Origin: Mesorhizobium sp. LNHC252B00
Lineage (GTDB): Bacteria; Pseudomonadota; Alphaproteobacteria; Rhizobiales; Rhizobiaceae
Direction: 5' to 3'
Assembly: GCF_000502955.1 (NCBI RefSeq)
Contig: NZ_AYWO01000017.1
Location: forward strand, 1 to 44,356
Length of the DNA: 44,356 nt
This document shows positions 8,275 to 17,219 of this stretch, one piece after another. Position numbers and translations under genes: made by a program. The notes beneath the pieces are model-generated. The model was not told the origin of the DNA. It saw nothing but the letters and a program-made list of their open reading frames with translations, and made no database searches. The stretch's first letter is position 1. Each line of letters starts with the position of its first letter.

Positions 8275-9093
8275 TCAGAGCGTAAAACCCTCGCCGAGGT
8301 AAAGCCGCCGCACATCGGCGTTTGCAACCACTTCGTCGGCCCGACCGTGGGTCAGCACCTGGCCGGCATGGATGATATAGGCGCGGTCGATCAGGCCAAG
8401 CGTTTCGCGCACATTGTGATCGGTGATGAGGACGCCGATGCCGCGCGCTGTCAGGTGGCGCACCAATTGCTGGATATCGGCGACGGCGATCGGATCGATA
8501 CCGGCAAAAGGCTCGTCGAGCAGCATGTAGGCCGGACGGGTCGCCAGCGCACGCGCGATTTCCAGGCGCCGCCGCTCGCCACCGGAGAGCGACATGGACG
8601 GCGACTTGCGCAGATGGCTGATGTGGAATTCCTCAAGCAACTCGTCGAGATTGCGTTCGCGCACCTTGCGGTCTTTTTCGACCACTTCCAACACGGCGCG
8701 GATGTTCTGCTCGACATTGAGGCCGCGGAAGATCGAGGCCTCTTGCGGCAGATAGCCGATGCCGAGGCGGGCGCGACGGTACATCGGCATCGAGGTCACG
8801 TCGAAGCCGTCGATCTCGATCGTACCCTCATCCACAGGCACCAGGCCCGTGACCATGTAGAAACAGGTCGTCTTGCCGGCGCCGTTGGGCCCGAGCAGTC
8901 CGACGGCCTCGCCGGCGCGCACGCCGATGGTGACGCCGCTGACGACCTTGCGGCCCTTGTAGCTCTTGGTCAGACCCTTGGCGATTAGGGTTCCCTTGAA
9001 CTTTCCCGTATCGACGGTCACCGTGGTCGGCGCCGAAAGCTTGCCGGCGGCCCGTCCCGGAAGACGCGCCGTCAGCGACGACAGGCTGGCCAT
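8275..9093 (-). CDS. lptB: LPS export ABC transporter ATP-binding protein LptB
   Basis: 272-residue ATPase of the LptB2FG complex, which extracts lipopolysaccharide from the inner membrane and pushes it across the LptC-LptA bridge. Walker A GPNGAGKTT is at 68-76, the ABC signature LSGGE at 169-173, Walker B LLDEP at 191-195 and the switch histidine in ITDHN at 226. About 30 residues precede the usual LptB start, a common extension in rhizobia. ATG at 9093 overlaps the lptA stop by one base (TGATG), indicating translational coupling. A more distant upstream ATG in frame would lie inside lptA. Confidence 0.96.
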   Translation of the reverse strand: MASLSSLTARLPGRAAGKLSAPTTVTVDTGKFKGTLIAKGLTKSYKGRKVVSGVTIGVRAGEAVGLLGPNGAGKTTCFYMVTGLVPVDEGTIEIDGFDVTSMPMYRRARLGIGYLPQEASIFRGLNVEQNIRAVLEVVEKDRKVRERNLDELLEEFHISHLRKSPSMSLSGGERRRLEIARALATRPAYMLLDEPFAGIDPIAVADIQQLVRHLTARGIGVLITDHNVRETLGLIDRAYIIHAGQVLTHGRADEVVANADVRRLYLGEGFTL

Positions 9094-9677
9094 CAGGGGT
9101 TCGTCGCTCCCGATTTCGGCGGCGGGGTGATCGACATCTGGACGCGTTGACCAGCGCATGGATCAACCTGAGCCAGCCCGCTTTTCATCTGCACTGTGAG
9201 CTTGCAGCCGACCAGGACGTTGTCGTTTTGCGACAGAACGACCTTTTTGCCCGAAAGCACCAGAACCTGGCTCTTCATATCGAAGCTGCCTTGATCGCCG
9301 GTCGCGATCTGCGCATCCGACTTGATGTAGACCTTGTCGGATATCTCCATGTGATCGATGTTGGCCGAACCGGTCATCGCCGCCGCGCCGGCCGCTTCCG
9401 TGCCTTTGCCGCCGGCGTTGGAATCCTTGACGTAATAGACCATCATCTTGCCGGCCTTCATCAATGTCGGCCCCTGGACGACGCTGACATTGCCGGTGAA
9501 GATGGCGACACTGTCGGCCTGACGGACTTCCAGCTTGTCGCTTTCGATCTGGATCGGTTTGTCGCCGGACAGCTTGAGACCTGATTGGCTGGTGGTCTGC
9601 GCCAATGACGGCGCCAGTCCGAGCAGCAGCAACGCTGAAGTTGCAGCCGCGAGCCGCGTCGAACTACTGAGCCGCAT
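9093..9677 (-). CDS. lptA: LPS transport periplasmic protein LptA
   Basis: 194-residue periplasmic OstA/LptA protein that forms the bridge carrying LPS to the outer membrane. A signal peptide is clear: MRLSSSTRL, a leucine/alanine-rich core and probable cleavage near SLAQ (about residue 27). The beta-jellyroll starts with KPIQIESDKLEVRQ and includes the GNVSVVQG strand. It overlaps lptC by 14 bases upstream and lptB by one base downstream, so the three are one operon. Confidence 0.92.
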   Translation of the reverse strand: MRLSSSTRLAAATSALLLLGLAPSLAQTTSQSGLKLSGDKPIQIESDKLEVRQADSVAIFTGNVSVVQGPTLMKAGKMMVYYVKDSNAGGKGTEAAGAAAMTGSANIDHMEISDKVYIKSDAQIATGDQGSFDMKSQVLVLSGKKVVLSQNDNVLVGCKLTVQMKSGLAQVDPCAGQRVQMSITPPPKSGATNP

Positions 9678-10377
9678 TGGTTTCTCCGCTGTTTCCCTCT
9701 GCCGTTTTCAAGGCGGCGGAATCGATATTGACGCGCACTTTGCTTTCGAAAACCAGAACCTTGCCATTGTCCCGGACCGACATCGAATCCGCTGTTATCC
9801 GCGAACCGCCTCGGCTGACATCGACGGGATCTCCCGTCTTCATAGTGCCTTTGCCCATGTCGAGGAAGACAGATTTGAAATTGGCCTGCATGCCGTCGCT
9901 TGTGGTGATCGTCACGTCGCTTGTCAGGTTCATCGTGTTGCCGTCACGATCGTAAGTGCCATGCGAAGCCTTGATCGCAGCGACATTGTCAGGCGCGATC
10001 GGCACCTTGGCATCGATGCCTTCCAGTTCGATGATGCCTTGCGTGCCGACATCCTGAATGGCCCGCAGCGCGGTCATCGAATAGGGCTGCTTCTGCTTGG
10101 TGAAACCGTTTAGCTTAGGATTGGCCATCACCAGCTTGCCGTTGGAAAAGGCCGTGCCTTCCGCCTGGACCGTGACGGAGACTGGTGCGGCGAGATAGGA
10201 ATAGACCGGGAAAGCAATGGCGATCAGTGCAGCAGCCAGCGGCACGGCGAATTTGAGAACGCGCACGCGGCGCGAATGACGCCGCGCGCGGTCGAAAGCG
10301 TCGCCGCGCGTCCGGCCGTCCGCCGGGGGAGCCAACTCCATCTCGGCGTTGGTCGGTTCAATCGGTCGCGCTAACAT
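9664..10377 (-). CDS. lptC: LPS export protein LptC
   Basis: 237-residue bitopic inner-membrane protein linking LptB2FG to LptA. A cytoplasmic arginine-rich segment (RRHSRRVRVLK) precedes a single membrane helix at about 41-62. The periplasmic beta-jellyroll follows, with VMANPKLNGFTKQKQPYSMT and the repeated strand pattern of the family. It is the first gene of the lptC-lptA-lptB operon; its start is preceded by a purine-rich AGAAGAAAG. Confidence 0.88.
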   Translation of the reverse strand: MLARPIEPTNAEMELAPPADGRTRGDAFDRARRHSRRVRVLKFAVPLAAALIAIAFPVYSYLAAPVSVTVQAEGTAFSNGKLVMANPKLNGFTKQKQPYSMTALRAIQDVGTQGIIELEGIDAKVPIAPDNVAAIKASHGTYDRDGNTMNLTSDVTITTSDGMQANFKSVFLDMGKGTMKTGDPVDVSRGGSRITADSMSVRDNGKVLVFESKVRVNIDSAALKTAEGNSGETNAAQ

Positions 10378-10780
10378 TCACTGCTTTCTTCTAAACCCCT
10401 GCCCGCCCCGAGCACCGCCTATAGGTGGGACGCCGGCGCCTTCAAGCAAGCACAAGCCCACGAAAACTGCAAAAATGTGACAGCCGCTCTTGTACAGATG
10501 AAAACGAGATCCGCACAACCGCACGTTCTCCATAGCAGAAACAGACACGCGGCGTAAAATTATATCCGCCATCGGTCGCGCTGCGCGCCTCGGGGCGACT
10601 GCACAAATACGTGAGCAGAAAGGGGTGGGAGCCCGTCTAGCCGTCCTACTCGATTGCCGACGCGGGTGGCCATCTCGCCCCTGCTGAATGAATTGTCTCG
10701 CCATGCACAAAAGAGAATTGCTTCCCGATGGGAGGATCATGGTCTAAAAGCGTCTCCTCCCGCCGACTGAAAGGCTGACC
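10378..10780. other. 403-bp divergent intergenic region lptC / sppA
   Basis: No gene is supported here. It must contain the promoters of the lpt operon (minus) and sppA (plus). The one structure noted is an inverted repeat GGGAGGA (10730-10736) / TCCTCCC (10755-10761) just upstream of sppA. GTCGC/GCGAC arms at about 10574-10600 are weaker. A 120-codon minus-strand frame lacks protein-like composition and was not accepted. Confidence 0.5.
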
Positions 10781-11737
10781 ATGGCACCGAGAGCCGACGA
10801 CCTGATCGACCGCCGCCGCTTACGGCGCAAGCTGACATTCTGGCGCGTTGCCGCGATCGGCATCGTAGCCCTCGGGGTGATCGCGCTTTCAGCCTGGTTC
10901 TATGGCGACGATTTCGGCGGCTCGGTGGTCGACCATATCGCCAAGGTCAAGATCGAAGGCACGATTACCGAGGACGAGGAACTGATCAAGCGGCTGGAAA
11001 CCATTCGCCTGTCATCGAAGGTGAAAGGCGTGATCCTGTCGATCGATTCGCCTGGCGGCACCACGGTCGGCGGTGAATCGATCTATGACGAGGTGCGCAA
11101 GCTGGCCGCCGACAAACCTGTCGTGGCCGAGGTCGGCACGCTCGCCGCATCGGCGGGCTATATGATCGCCAGTGCCGCCGATCATATCGTTGCCCGCAAG
11201 ACCTCGATCGTTGGCTCGATCGGCGTCCTGATCCAATATCCCGACGTCAGCGGCCTGATGGACAAGCTCGGCGTCAAGCTGGAGGAAGTGAAATCCTCGC
11301 CGCTGAAAGCTGCGCCCTCTCCGTTCAAGGCGACCAATGACGACGAGCGCGCCATGGTCCGCAAGCTCATCCTCGACAGCTACGACTGGTTTGTCGGCAT
11401 TGTTGCCGAGCGCCGCAAGATGACCCGCGAACAAGCGCTGGCACTTGCCGACGGCTCGATCTTCACCGGTCGCCAGGGTGTCGCCAACGGACTGATCGAC
11501 GCCGTCGGCGGCGAGACCGAAGCCGTCAACTGGCTGGCGACCAAGGGCGTCGATGCCAAACTCGAGGTCGTCGAATGGAAAGACACCGGACGGCGGGGCG
11601 GCTTCCTATTCTCCAAGGCGATGGCGCAGACGATCGGCAGCGCGCTCGGCCTGCCGGCCTCCAGCGGCGACATCATCCATGAACTCGGCGCCGACCGCTT
11701 GTTTCTTGACGGTCTCGTTTCCGTCTGGCACCCTTGA
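10781..11737 (+). CDS. sppA: Signal peptide peptidase SppA, S49 family
   Basis: 318-residue short-form SppA that degrades cleaved signal peptides in the inner membrane. One membrane helix at about 21-41 follows a basic N-terminus. The catalytic pair of the S49 family is visible: Ser124 in GTLAASAGY and Lys176 in SSPLKAAPS. The oxyanion segment SIDSPGGT is at 88-94. Start at 10781 is supported by GAAAGG upstream. Downstream lies ihfB, 82 bp away, the order seen in many Rhizobiales. Confidence 0.92.
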   Translation: MAPRADDLIDRRRLRRKLTFWRVAAIGIVALGVIALSAWFYGDDFGGSVVDHIAKVKIEGTITEDEELIKRLETIRLSSKVKGVILSIDSPGGTTVGGESIYDEVRKLAADKPVVAEVGTLAASAGYMIASAADHIVARKTSIVGSIGVLIQYPDVSGLMDKLGVKLEEVKSSPLKAAPSPFKATNDDERAMVRKLILDSYDWFVGIVAERRKMTREQALALADGSIFTGRQGVANGLIDAVGGETEAVNWLATKGVDAKLEVVEWKDTGRRGGFLFSKAMAQTIGSALGLPASSGDIIHELGADRLFLDGLVSVWHP

Positions 11738-11819
11738 GATGCCGCTTGGGGCAAGTGAAAAAAACAAATAAAATCATCCTCATAATTTTGACCGCACTGC
11801 TTTCACGGGGATCCGTCTC

Positions 11820-12104
11820 ATGATCAAGTCCGAACTTGTGCAGATTATTGCCACGCGCAATCCGCATCTTTTCCTACGCGACGTCGAAAACATCGTTGGC
11901 GCGATCTTCGATGAAATCACCGACGCCCTTGCCGAAGGCAACCGGGTCGAGCTGCGCGGCTTCGGTGCTTTTTCGGTGAAAAACCGTCCCGCCCGCACCG
12001 GCCGCAACCCGCGCACCGGCGAATCCGTCGAGGTTGAGGAGAAATGGGTGCCGTTCTTCAAGACCGGCAAGGAACTGCGTGAAAGGCTGAACGGCGGCAA
12101 GTAG
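11820..12104 (+). CDS. ihfB: Integration host factor subunit beta
   Basis: 94-residue DNA-bending protein of the HU/IHF family. With IHF-alpha it bends DNA at sigma-54 promoters, origins and recombination sites. The beta-arm [12 protein letters not shown] (about 58-69) with the intercalating proline, and the [11 protein letters not shown] start, are typical of IHF-beta. Presence near rpoN fits the need of sigma-54 promoters for IHF, although the genes are 3.7 kb apart and on opposite strands. Confidence 0.95.
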   Translation: MIKSELVQIIATRNPHLFLRDVENIVGAIFDEITDALAEGNRVELRGFGAFSVKNRPARTGRNPRTGESVEVEEKWVPFFKTGKELRERLNGGK

Positions 12105-12160
12105 GCGGGCGTCTGCGCCAGACGGCCTCTCGGAGAGGCCAGCTTCCGACGGAAAACATC

Positions 12161-12526
12161 ATGTTCAATCGCTTCGTCCTCATCGTGATCTTCGTGCCCC
12201 TTGCGATCATCCTGATCGCACTCGCCGTTGCCAATCGCGAACTGGTTGCCTTCACGCTGGATCCGTTCAATCCCGGCAATCCGAAGCTGACGCTGACGCT
12301 GCCGCTGTTCATCTTTCTGTTCCTGGCCCTCGCCATCGGCATGATCGTTGGCAGCCTGGCAACCTGGGTCAAGCAGGGCCGCTATCGCAAGCTGGCGCGC
12401 CAGCGCGGCATCGAGGCCGAGAACCTGCGCCAGGCGGTCAGCCGCGTGCCGGCGGCGAAAGGCCCGGACCAAGGATCGGCCCAGGGATCGACCCAAGGGG
12501 CGGCATTGCCGAAGCCGACCACTTGA
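12161..12526 (+). CDS. LapA domain (DUF1049) membrane protein
   Basis: 121-residue inner-membrane protein with two hydrophobic helices (about 4-24 and 45-66) and a short cytoplasmic tail rich in Q, G and A. The arrangement and the NRELVAFTLDPF segment between the helices are those of the LapA/DUF1049 family, linked in E. coli to lipopolysaccharide assembly control. It follows ihfB by 56 bp, a frequent neighbour, and a small hairpin (GGCCTCT/AGAGGCC, 12124-12140) lies in the gap. Confidence 0.85.
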   Translation: MFNRFVLIVIFVPLAIILIALAVANRELVAFTLDPFNPGNPKLTLTLPLFIFLFLALAIGMIVGSLATWVKQGRYRKLARQRGIEAENLRQAVSRVPAAKGPDQGSAQGSTQGAALPKPTT

Positions 12527-12563
12527 ACCGCCCGTCGGCGGTTTTGTCCCCACGGAGTTTTTC

Positions 12564-13529
12564 ATGCTGACCATTTCGGCCGCAGAGGTCGACCACGCGC
12601 TGAACTTTCCCGGACTGGTCGAGACGCTGCGCACGGCGTTTCGCGAGGGTGCGGTGCAGCCGGTCAGGCATCATCATACGATCGAGCGGCCCGATGGTGC
12701 GGCCTCCACCTTGCTTTTGATGCCGGCCTGGACCGATTTCAACGCGGCCGGAACGTCGGCTGGTGGTCACATCGGCGTCAAGATCGTCACCGTCTCGCCC
12801 GACAACAACACCGTCGGCAAGCCTGCGGTGATGGGACTCTACCTGCTGCTCAATGGCGCCACCGGCGAGCCCGAGGCGTTGATCGACGGCCAGCGGCTGA
12901 CTCAGTGGCGCACCGCCTGCGCTTCGGCGCTCGCGGCCTCCTATCTGGCCCGCGGCGATGCCTCGCGGCTGCTTGTGGTCGGAGCCGGCGCGCTGTCGCC
13001 TTTCCTCGCCAAGGCGCATAGCGCCGTGCGGCCGATCAAATCCATCCGCATCTGGAACCGCACCCCGGCCAATGCCGAGAAGGTCGCAGCCGATTTGCGG
13101 GCCGAAGGCTTCGCCGCCAGCGCCGCCACCGATCTCGATGCCGAGCTTCAGCAGGCCGACATCGTCTCGTCGGCGACGATCACGACGACGCCGCTGATCA
13201 AGGGCACACTGTTGCGGCCGGGAACACATGTCGACCTAGTCGGCGGCTTTACGCCGACGATGCGCGAAAGCGATGATGACGCGATCGCGCTTGCCCGCGT
13301 CTTTGTCGACACCCGCGCCGGCGCCACCAAGGAGGCTGGCGACATCGTCCAGCCGCTCGCCTCCGGCGTATTGAAGCCGGAAGCCATTGTCGCCGATCTG
13401 CATGAACTCGCACGCGGCCAGAAGAAAGGCCGCGAGAGCGCTGGTGAGATCACGCTGTTCAAATCGGTCGGCGCAGCGCTCGAAGACCTTGCCGCCGGCA
13501 TAGCGGTCTATGACGTGCTCAAGCCCTAG
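12564..13529 (+). CDS. Ornithine cyclodeaminase / mu-crystallin family protein
   Basis: 321-residue NAD(P)-dependent enzyme of the ornithine cyclodeaminase family, which also includes alanine dehydrogenases and ketimine reductases. The Rossmann motif [17 protein letters not shown] lies at about residues 136-152, and the substrate lysine region [11 protein letters not shown] at about 73-83. ATG at 12564 follows CGGAG at a good distance; the longer frame upstream overlaps the LapA gene. The last bases overlap the EVE-domain gene on the opposite strand. Exact substrate cannot be decided. Confidence 0.88.
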   Translation: MLTISAAEVDHALNFPGLVETLRTAFREGAVQPVRHHHTIERPDGAASTLLLMPAWTDFNAAGTSAGGHIGVKIVTVSPDNNTVGKPAVMGLYLLLNGATGEPEALIDGQRLTQWRTACASALAASYLARGDASRLLVVGAGALSPFLAKAHSAVRPIKSIRIWNRTPANAEKVAADLRAEGFAASAATDLDAELQQADIVSSATITTTPLIKGTLLRPGTHVDLVGGFTPTMRESDDDAIALARVFVDTRAGATKEAGDIVQPLASGVLKPEAIVADLHELARGQKKGRESAGEITLFKSVGAALEDLAAGIAVYDVLKP

Positions 13530-13964
13530 TTCGCCGATACAGCCATTTTGGCGCCCATCGCTTCGGCGATCAGCGAAAAATCATGCGCGCTGATCGGGAA
13601 GAGGCCAAACCGAAGCTGATAGCCCCAATTCGACTTCCCCGCGCTGAAGTCCAGCCTGTCGAGCAGCGGCTTGATCGGCGTCTCCTCGGCCTTTGCCCAC
13701 TCGACATCGCGACGGAACGGCGTGAAGCCGCCGCCCATGTCGCCCTGATAGGGTTCGCCTTCCCGCACCGTGCCGATCGCGGTGAAAGCTTGCAAACCGT
13801 CCTTTTCGCCGAAAATGGTGGTCGGCGAATAATAGACGATGCCATCACCGGGCCGGACCCGGCGCAGCGGTGACGCCTTGCCGTGGTTGACCTGCATGAA
13901 GCCGACCTGGCGGCCGCGCCTGACATGTTCAGCCGAGGCTACGGCGATCCCAGTATGCTCTCAT
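13526..13964 (-). pseudogene. EVE domain protein with an apparent +1 frameshift
   Basis: EVE (PUA-like) domain protein of the UPF0310 type, ~145 residues when restored; such domains bind modified bases. The intact part (ATG at 13897) begins [11 protein letters not shown] and lacks the usual first 22 residues. These are present upstream but in another frame: ATG at 13964 reads MRAYW, and after removal of one base from the CCC run at 13949-13951 the frame continues [17 protein letters not shown] into [10 protein letters not shown] 13964 overlaps the stop of the VOC gene as ATGA, so this is the true start. As given, the frame meets a stop after 11 codons. This is a real recent mutation or a sequencing error. 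Confidence 0.85.
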
Positions 13965-14356
13965 TTCTGTCCTCCATTGGCCTGTTCCCCGTCGGACAGC
14001 CAGCAGACGCGCAGCCGATGATTATCGGGATCGAGCGCAACGAAGGTGCGGCCGAAATCCATGTCGGTCGGCGTCTGCAGGATCTTCAGCCCGCGCCCCG
14101 ACCAGTCGGCATGAGCGGCATCGACCGCGTCGGGTGTATCCAGCGCAAAGACGAGCTCGGCGCCGCCACCTGCCGCGGCCGCTGTCGGTTCGACTGTGTG
14201 GCGCGACCAGAGGCCGAGCTTAAAACCCGCATCGAGCACGAACAGCACGAAAGTGGGCGAACTTTCGACCGGCTCGCGGCCGAGCAGCGCACTGTAGAAG
14301 GCGCCGCTCTGCTGCGGCTGGTCGACATAGAGGATGACGAAATTCGGGGTGGTCAT
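13961..14356 (-). CDS. VOC/glyoxalase family protein
   Basis: 131-residue vicinal oxygen chelate fold protein with two beta-alpha-beta-beta-beta units: NFVILYVDQPQQSGAFYSAL (5-24) and ELVFALDTPDAVDAAHADW (67-85). The C-terminal FVALDPDNHRLRVCWL strand is typical. The usual first metal-ligand histidine is not evident, so it may be a binding or resistance-type member rather than a glyoxalase I. It lies between the WYL regulator (74 bp upstream) and the EVE gene (ATGA overlap). Confidence 0.85.
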   Translation of the reverse strand: MTTPNFVILYVDQPQQSGAFYSALLGREPVESSPTFVLFVLDAGFKLGLWSRHTVEPTAAAAGGGAELVFALDTPDAVDAAHADWSGRGLKILQTPTDMDFGRTFVALDPDNHRLRVCWLSDGEQANGGQK

Positions 14357-14430
14357 GTCCGTTCTCCAAGGTTCAGGGTTTCGATCTGCCGAACATAGGA
14401 TGCCATACTGTCAGTTTCTGGCAGTAGCCG

Positions 14431-15120
14431 TCATGGACCGCGCGATTTGTCGAGCGTCGCCCGCCATTCCTTGAGCAGCACTTGGCGGCGGCGCGGATAG
14501 CGCAAGTCTGTTGCCTGAAGTGCTTCGATGCGATCGGCGCGAAAATGCCGGAAATCCTTGCGCATCTCACACCATGCCACCACCACCCGCACCTTGTCGA
14601 AGAAGCCAAGGGCAAACGGCCAGACCACGCGCTCGGACGCGGCGCCGGCCGCGTCGCGGTAGAGGAAGCCGAGCTTGCGCTCGTTGCGGATGGCCTGCCG
14701 CACGATACCGAGATCGATGCCCTCGACGGCCGCGGCCGGAGGCCCGACCAACAACGTGCTCGCGTCGAGATCCTCGCGCAGATCGTCCGGCAGCACGGCG
14801 GCGATCTTGGCCAGCGCGTTGGCGGCAGCAGCCGAGAGACGCTGGTCCGGTTGCTTGGCGACCCAGCGCGAGCCAAGCACGATGGCTTCGATCTCCTCGT
14901 CGCTGAACATCAGCGGCGGCAGCATGAAGCCTGGCTTGAGCACATAGCCCAGCCCCGCCTCCCCCTCGATCGGCGCACCTTGGCCCTGCAACGTCGCGAT
15001 GTCGCGGTAGAGCGTGCGGATCGAAATCCCGAGCTCATCGGCCAGAGCCTGCCCGCTCACCGGCCGGCGGTGCCGGCGCAGCGTCTGGATCAGGTCGAGC
15101 AGGCGTTCGGAGCGGGACAT
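14431..15120 (-). CDS. YafY-type HTH transcriptional regulator with WYL domain
   Basis: 229-residue regulator. A DeoR-like winged helix is at 1-55 (ALADELGISIRTLYRDI) and a WYL ligand-sensing domain from about 115. ATG at 15120 starts directly at MSRSERLLDLI, the family N-terminus. It is the first gene of a minus-strand group with the VOC and EVE genes, which it may control; it is also divergent from the methyltransferase gene at 15200. Confidence 0.88.
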   Translation of the reverse strand: MSRSERLLDLIQTLRRHRRPVSGQALADELGISIRTLYRDIATLQGQGAPIEGEAGLGYVLKPGFMLPPLMFSDEEIEAIVLGSRWVAKQPDQRLSAAAANALAKIAAVLPDDLREDLDASTLLVGPPAAAVEGIDLGIVRQAIRNERKLGFLYRDAAGAASERVVWPFALGFFDKVRVVVAWCEMRKDFRHFRADRIEALQATDLRYPRRRQVLLKEWRATLDKSRGP

Positions 15121-15199
15121 CCGGCAGATTTGCCTGTTTCTTTGACATTGGTCCATCGCCGGCCGACATAAACCGGAGAGGCTGGCGCGTCGGACTTGG

Positions 15200-16348
15200 T
15201 TGCGAAGCGGGTTGCCCTATGTCAAAAGCGGCCACGCCGCTCGGAGTTGCTCCTGCTTGAAGTCTTTTCGCGACAAACGCCGCGACAACCGTCCGCATCC
15301 CTCCGCGAAGGCTGCGGCGGAGGTGTCACGCCCGCGTACCGGCCAGGTTCCTGCCGGACCGGACGCCCAGCCGCGCCAACAGCATGAGGCGAAAGCGGGC
15401 AACCGGTCCGAGCCGAAATCGGCGCCACGCGTCCTTGCCCGCCGCGCCGGCACCTTGCCCGCTGAGCATCTTCCGGTGATCCTCGAAGTGGCGCCTAATG
15501 CCGATTATGCGCTGCTCGACAGTGGCGCCGGCCAAAAGCTCGAACAATACGGCCCTTACCGGATCGTGCGGCCTGAAGGTCAGGCAATCTGGCAAAAGGC
15601 CATGCCGGCAAAAGACTGGGAGCGCGCCGACGCCGTCTTCACCGGTGACGTCGACGAGGAAGGCATCGGCCGCTGGCGCTTCCCTAAGATGCCGCTCGGC
15701 GAGACCTGGCCGATGAAACATGACGGCATCGACTATCTCGGCCGTTTCACCTCGTTTCGCCATGTCGGCGTCTTTCCCGAGCAGGCTTCTCACTGGGACC
15801 ACATGGCCGGGCTGATCGCGGCTGCGAAGCGGCCGGTCAAGGTGCTGAACCTATTCGGCTATACGGGTCTTGCCTCGCTGATTGCGGCTCGTGCCGGCGC
15901 CGAGGTCACCCATGTCGATGCCTCGAAGAAGGCGATCGGCTGGGCTCGCGAAAACCAGGAGATGGCGGGCCTCGGCAGCAAGCCGATACGCTGGATCGTC
16001 GACGACGCGGTGAAATTCGCCGAGCGCGAGGAGCGTCGCGGCAGCCGCTACGACATCATCCTGTTCGATCCACCGGCCTATGGCCGCGGTCCCAAGGGCG
16101 AGGTCTGGCAATTGTTCGAGGATTTGCCTGATTTGACCGACCTATGCCGCGCGATCTTGACCCCGAAGCCGCTTGCCGTTGTGCTGACCGCCTATTCGAT
16201 CCGCGCCTCCTTCTTCGCCATCCATGCCCTGATGCGCGACACCTTTGCCGGCCTGGGCGGCAAAGTCGAATCAGGCGAGCTGATCATCCGCGAAAAGTCC
16301 GCTGGCCGGGCACTTTCGACCTCGTTGTTTTCGCGTTGGGTGGCCTGA
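15200..16348 (+). CDS. Class I SAM-dependent RNA methyltransferase
   Basis: Up to 382 residues. SAM-dependent methyltransferase related to the RlmI/RlmK-type 23S rRNA enzymes. Motif I is LNLFGYTGLASL, the acidic SAM ribose contact is in THVDASKKAI, and the catalytic motif is FDPPAYGRG. The N-terminal ~80 residues are basic, low-complexity and probably disordered. The start is uncertain: ATG 15200 is the longest, while TTG at 15257 with GGAG upstream is a good alternative (starting KSFRDKRRDNR after the initiator). It ends directly against the next methyltransferase, TGA then ATG with no gap. Confidence 0.85.
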   Translation: MRSGLPYVKSGHAARSCSCLKSFRDKRRDNRPHPSAKAAAEVSRPRTGQVPAGPDAQPRQQHEAKAGNRSEPKSAPRVLARRAGTLPAEHLPVILEVAPNADYALLDSGAGQKLEQYGPYRIVRPEGQAIWQKAMPAKDWERADAVFTGDVDEEGIGRWRFPKMPLGETWPMKHDGIDYLGRFTSFRHVGVFPEQASHWDHMAGLIAAAKRPVKVLNLFGYTGLASLIAARAGAEVTHVDASKKAIGWARENQEMAGLGSKPIRWIVDDAVKFAEREERRGSRYDIILFDPPAYGRGPKGEVWQLFEDLPDLTDLCRAILTPKPLAVVLTAYSIRASFFAIHALMRDTFAGLGGKVESGELIIREKSAGRALSTSLFSRWVA

Positions 16349-17206
16349 ATGAACGAACGGCACGCAGGCGCACCCGGGCAGGTGAAGGAAGTCACCAGCC
16401 TCGCGAATCCGCTGGTCAAGGATATCAAGGCGCTCGCCCTGAAGAAATTCCGCGACCAGCAGAATGCTTTCATGGCCGAGGGACTGAAGCTGGTCATCGA
16501 TGCGCTGGATCTCGGCTGGCAGATCAGGACATTGGTTTTCGCCAAGGCCGGGCGCGGCAACGCGGCGGTGGAGAAAGTCGCCGCACGCACGGTTGCCGCC
16601 GGCGGCATGGTGCTCGAAGTATCGGAAAAGGTACTGGTCGCCATCACCCGCCGCGACAATCCGCAAATGGTGGTCGGCGTCTTTTCGCAAAAATTCCTGG
16701 CCCTGAAGGATGTCCGCGCCGACAATGGCGATGTCTGGGTTGCGCTCGACCGGGTGCGCGATCCCGGCAATCTCGGCACCGTCATCCGCACCGTCGACGC
16801 CGTCGGTGCCAAGGGCGTCATCCTGGTCGGCGACACCACCGATCCTTTTTCCGTGGAGACGGTTCGCGCCACCATGGGTTCGATCTTTGCCGTGCCGGTG
16901 GCCAAGGCGACAACCGAGGCTTTCCTTGCCTGGCGAGGCGGCTTTTCAGGCCTCGTCGCCGGCACCCACCTGAAGGGCGCGGTCGACTACCGCTCGGTCG
17001 ATTTTTCCCGCGGGCCCGTGCTGCTGATGATGGGCAACGAGCAGCAGGGGCTGCCCGAAATCCTGGCTGCGAGTTGCGACAGGCTGCTCAGAATTCCGCA
17101 AGCGGGCCGTGCCGATTCGCTTAACCTGGCCGTTGCTACCGGCGTCATGCTGTTCGAGATCCGGCGCGGCGCGCTGAAGCTCGAGCCAATCTTGGACCAG
17201 CAATGA
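16349..17206 (+). CDS. TrmH/SpoU family RNA 2'-O-methyltransferase
   Basis: 285-residue SPOUT-class enzyme. An N-terminal substrate-binding domain (about 10-105, SLANPLVKDIKALALKKFR) precedes the knotted catalytic domain. The three family motifs are seen: RDPGNLGTVIRT, MMGNEQQGLPE and SLNLAVATGVMLFE. It likely methylates a ribose in 23S rRNA or tRNA. It starts immediately after the stop of the upstream methyltransferase, so the two are co-translated and form an RNA modification pair. Confidence 0.93.
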   Translation: MNERHAGAPGQVKEVTSLANPLVKDIKALALKKFRDQQNAFMAEGLKLVIDALDLGWQIRTLVFAKAGRGNAAVEKVAARTVAAGGMVLEVSEKVLVAITRRDNPQMVVGVFSQKFLALKDVRADNGDVWVALDRVRDPGNLGTVIRTVDAVGAKGVILVGDTTDPFSVETVRATMGSIFAVPVAKATTEAFLAWRGGFSGLVAGTHLKGAVDYRSVDFSRGPVLLMMGNEQQGLPEILAASCDRLLRIPQAGRADSLNLAVATGVMLFEIRRGALKLEPILDQQ

Positions 17207-17219
17207 AAGTTGCCCACTC

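Noticed and set aside
10378..10740. 120-codon minus-strand frame upstream of lptC
   Set aside because: No plausible ribosome site, mixed low-quality composition, and it fills a region expected to be a divergent promoter.
10560..10770. Possible 6S or other structured RNA upstream of sppA
   Set aside because: Some short inverted repeats occur, but no long rod-like structure, promoter-terminator pair or known motif could be made out.
16144..17124. 326-codon plus-strand frame across the two RNA methyltransferases
   Set aside because: Crosses the boundary of two real genes in another frame and is extremely Arg/Gly-rich.
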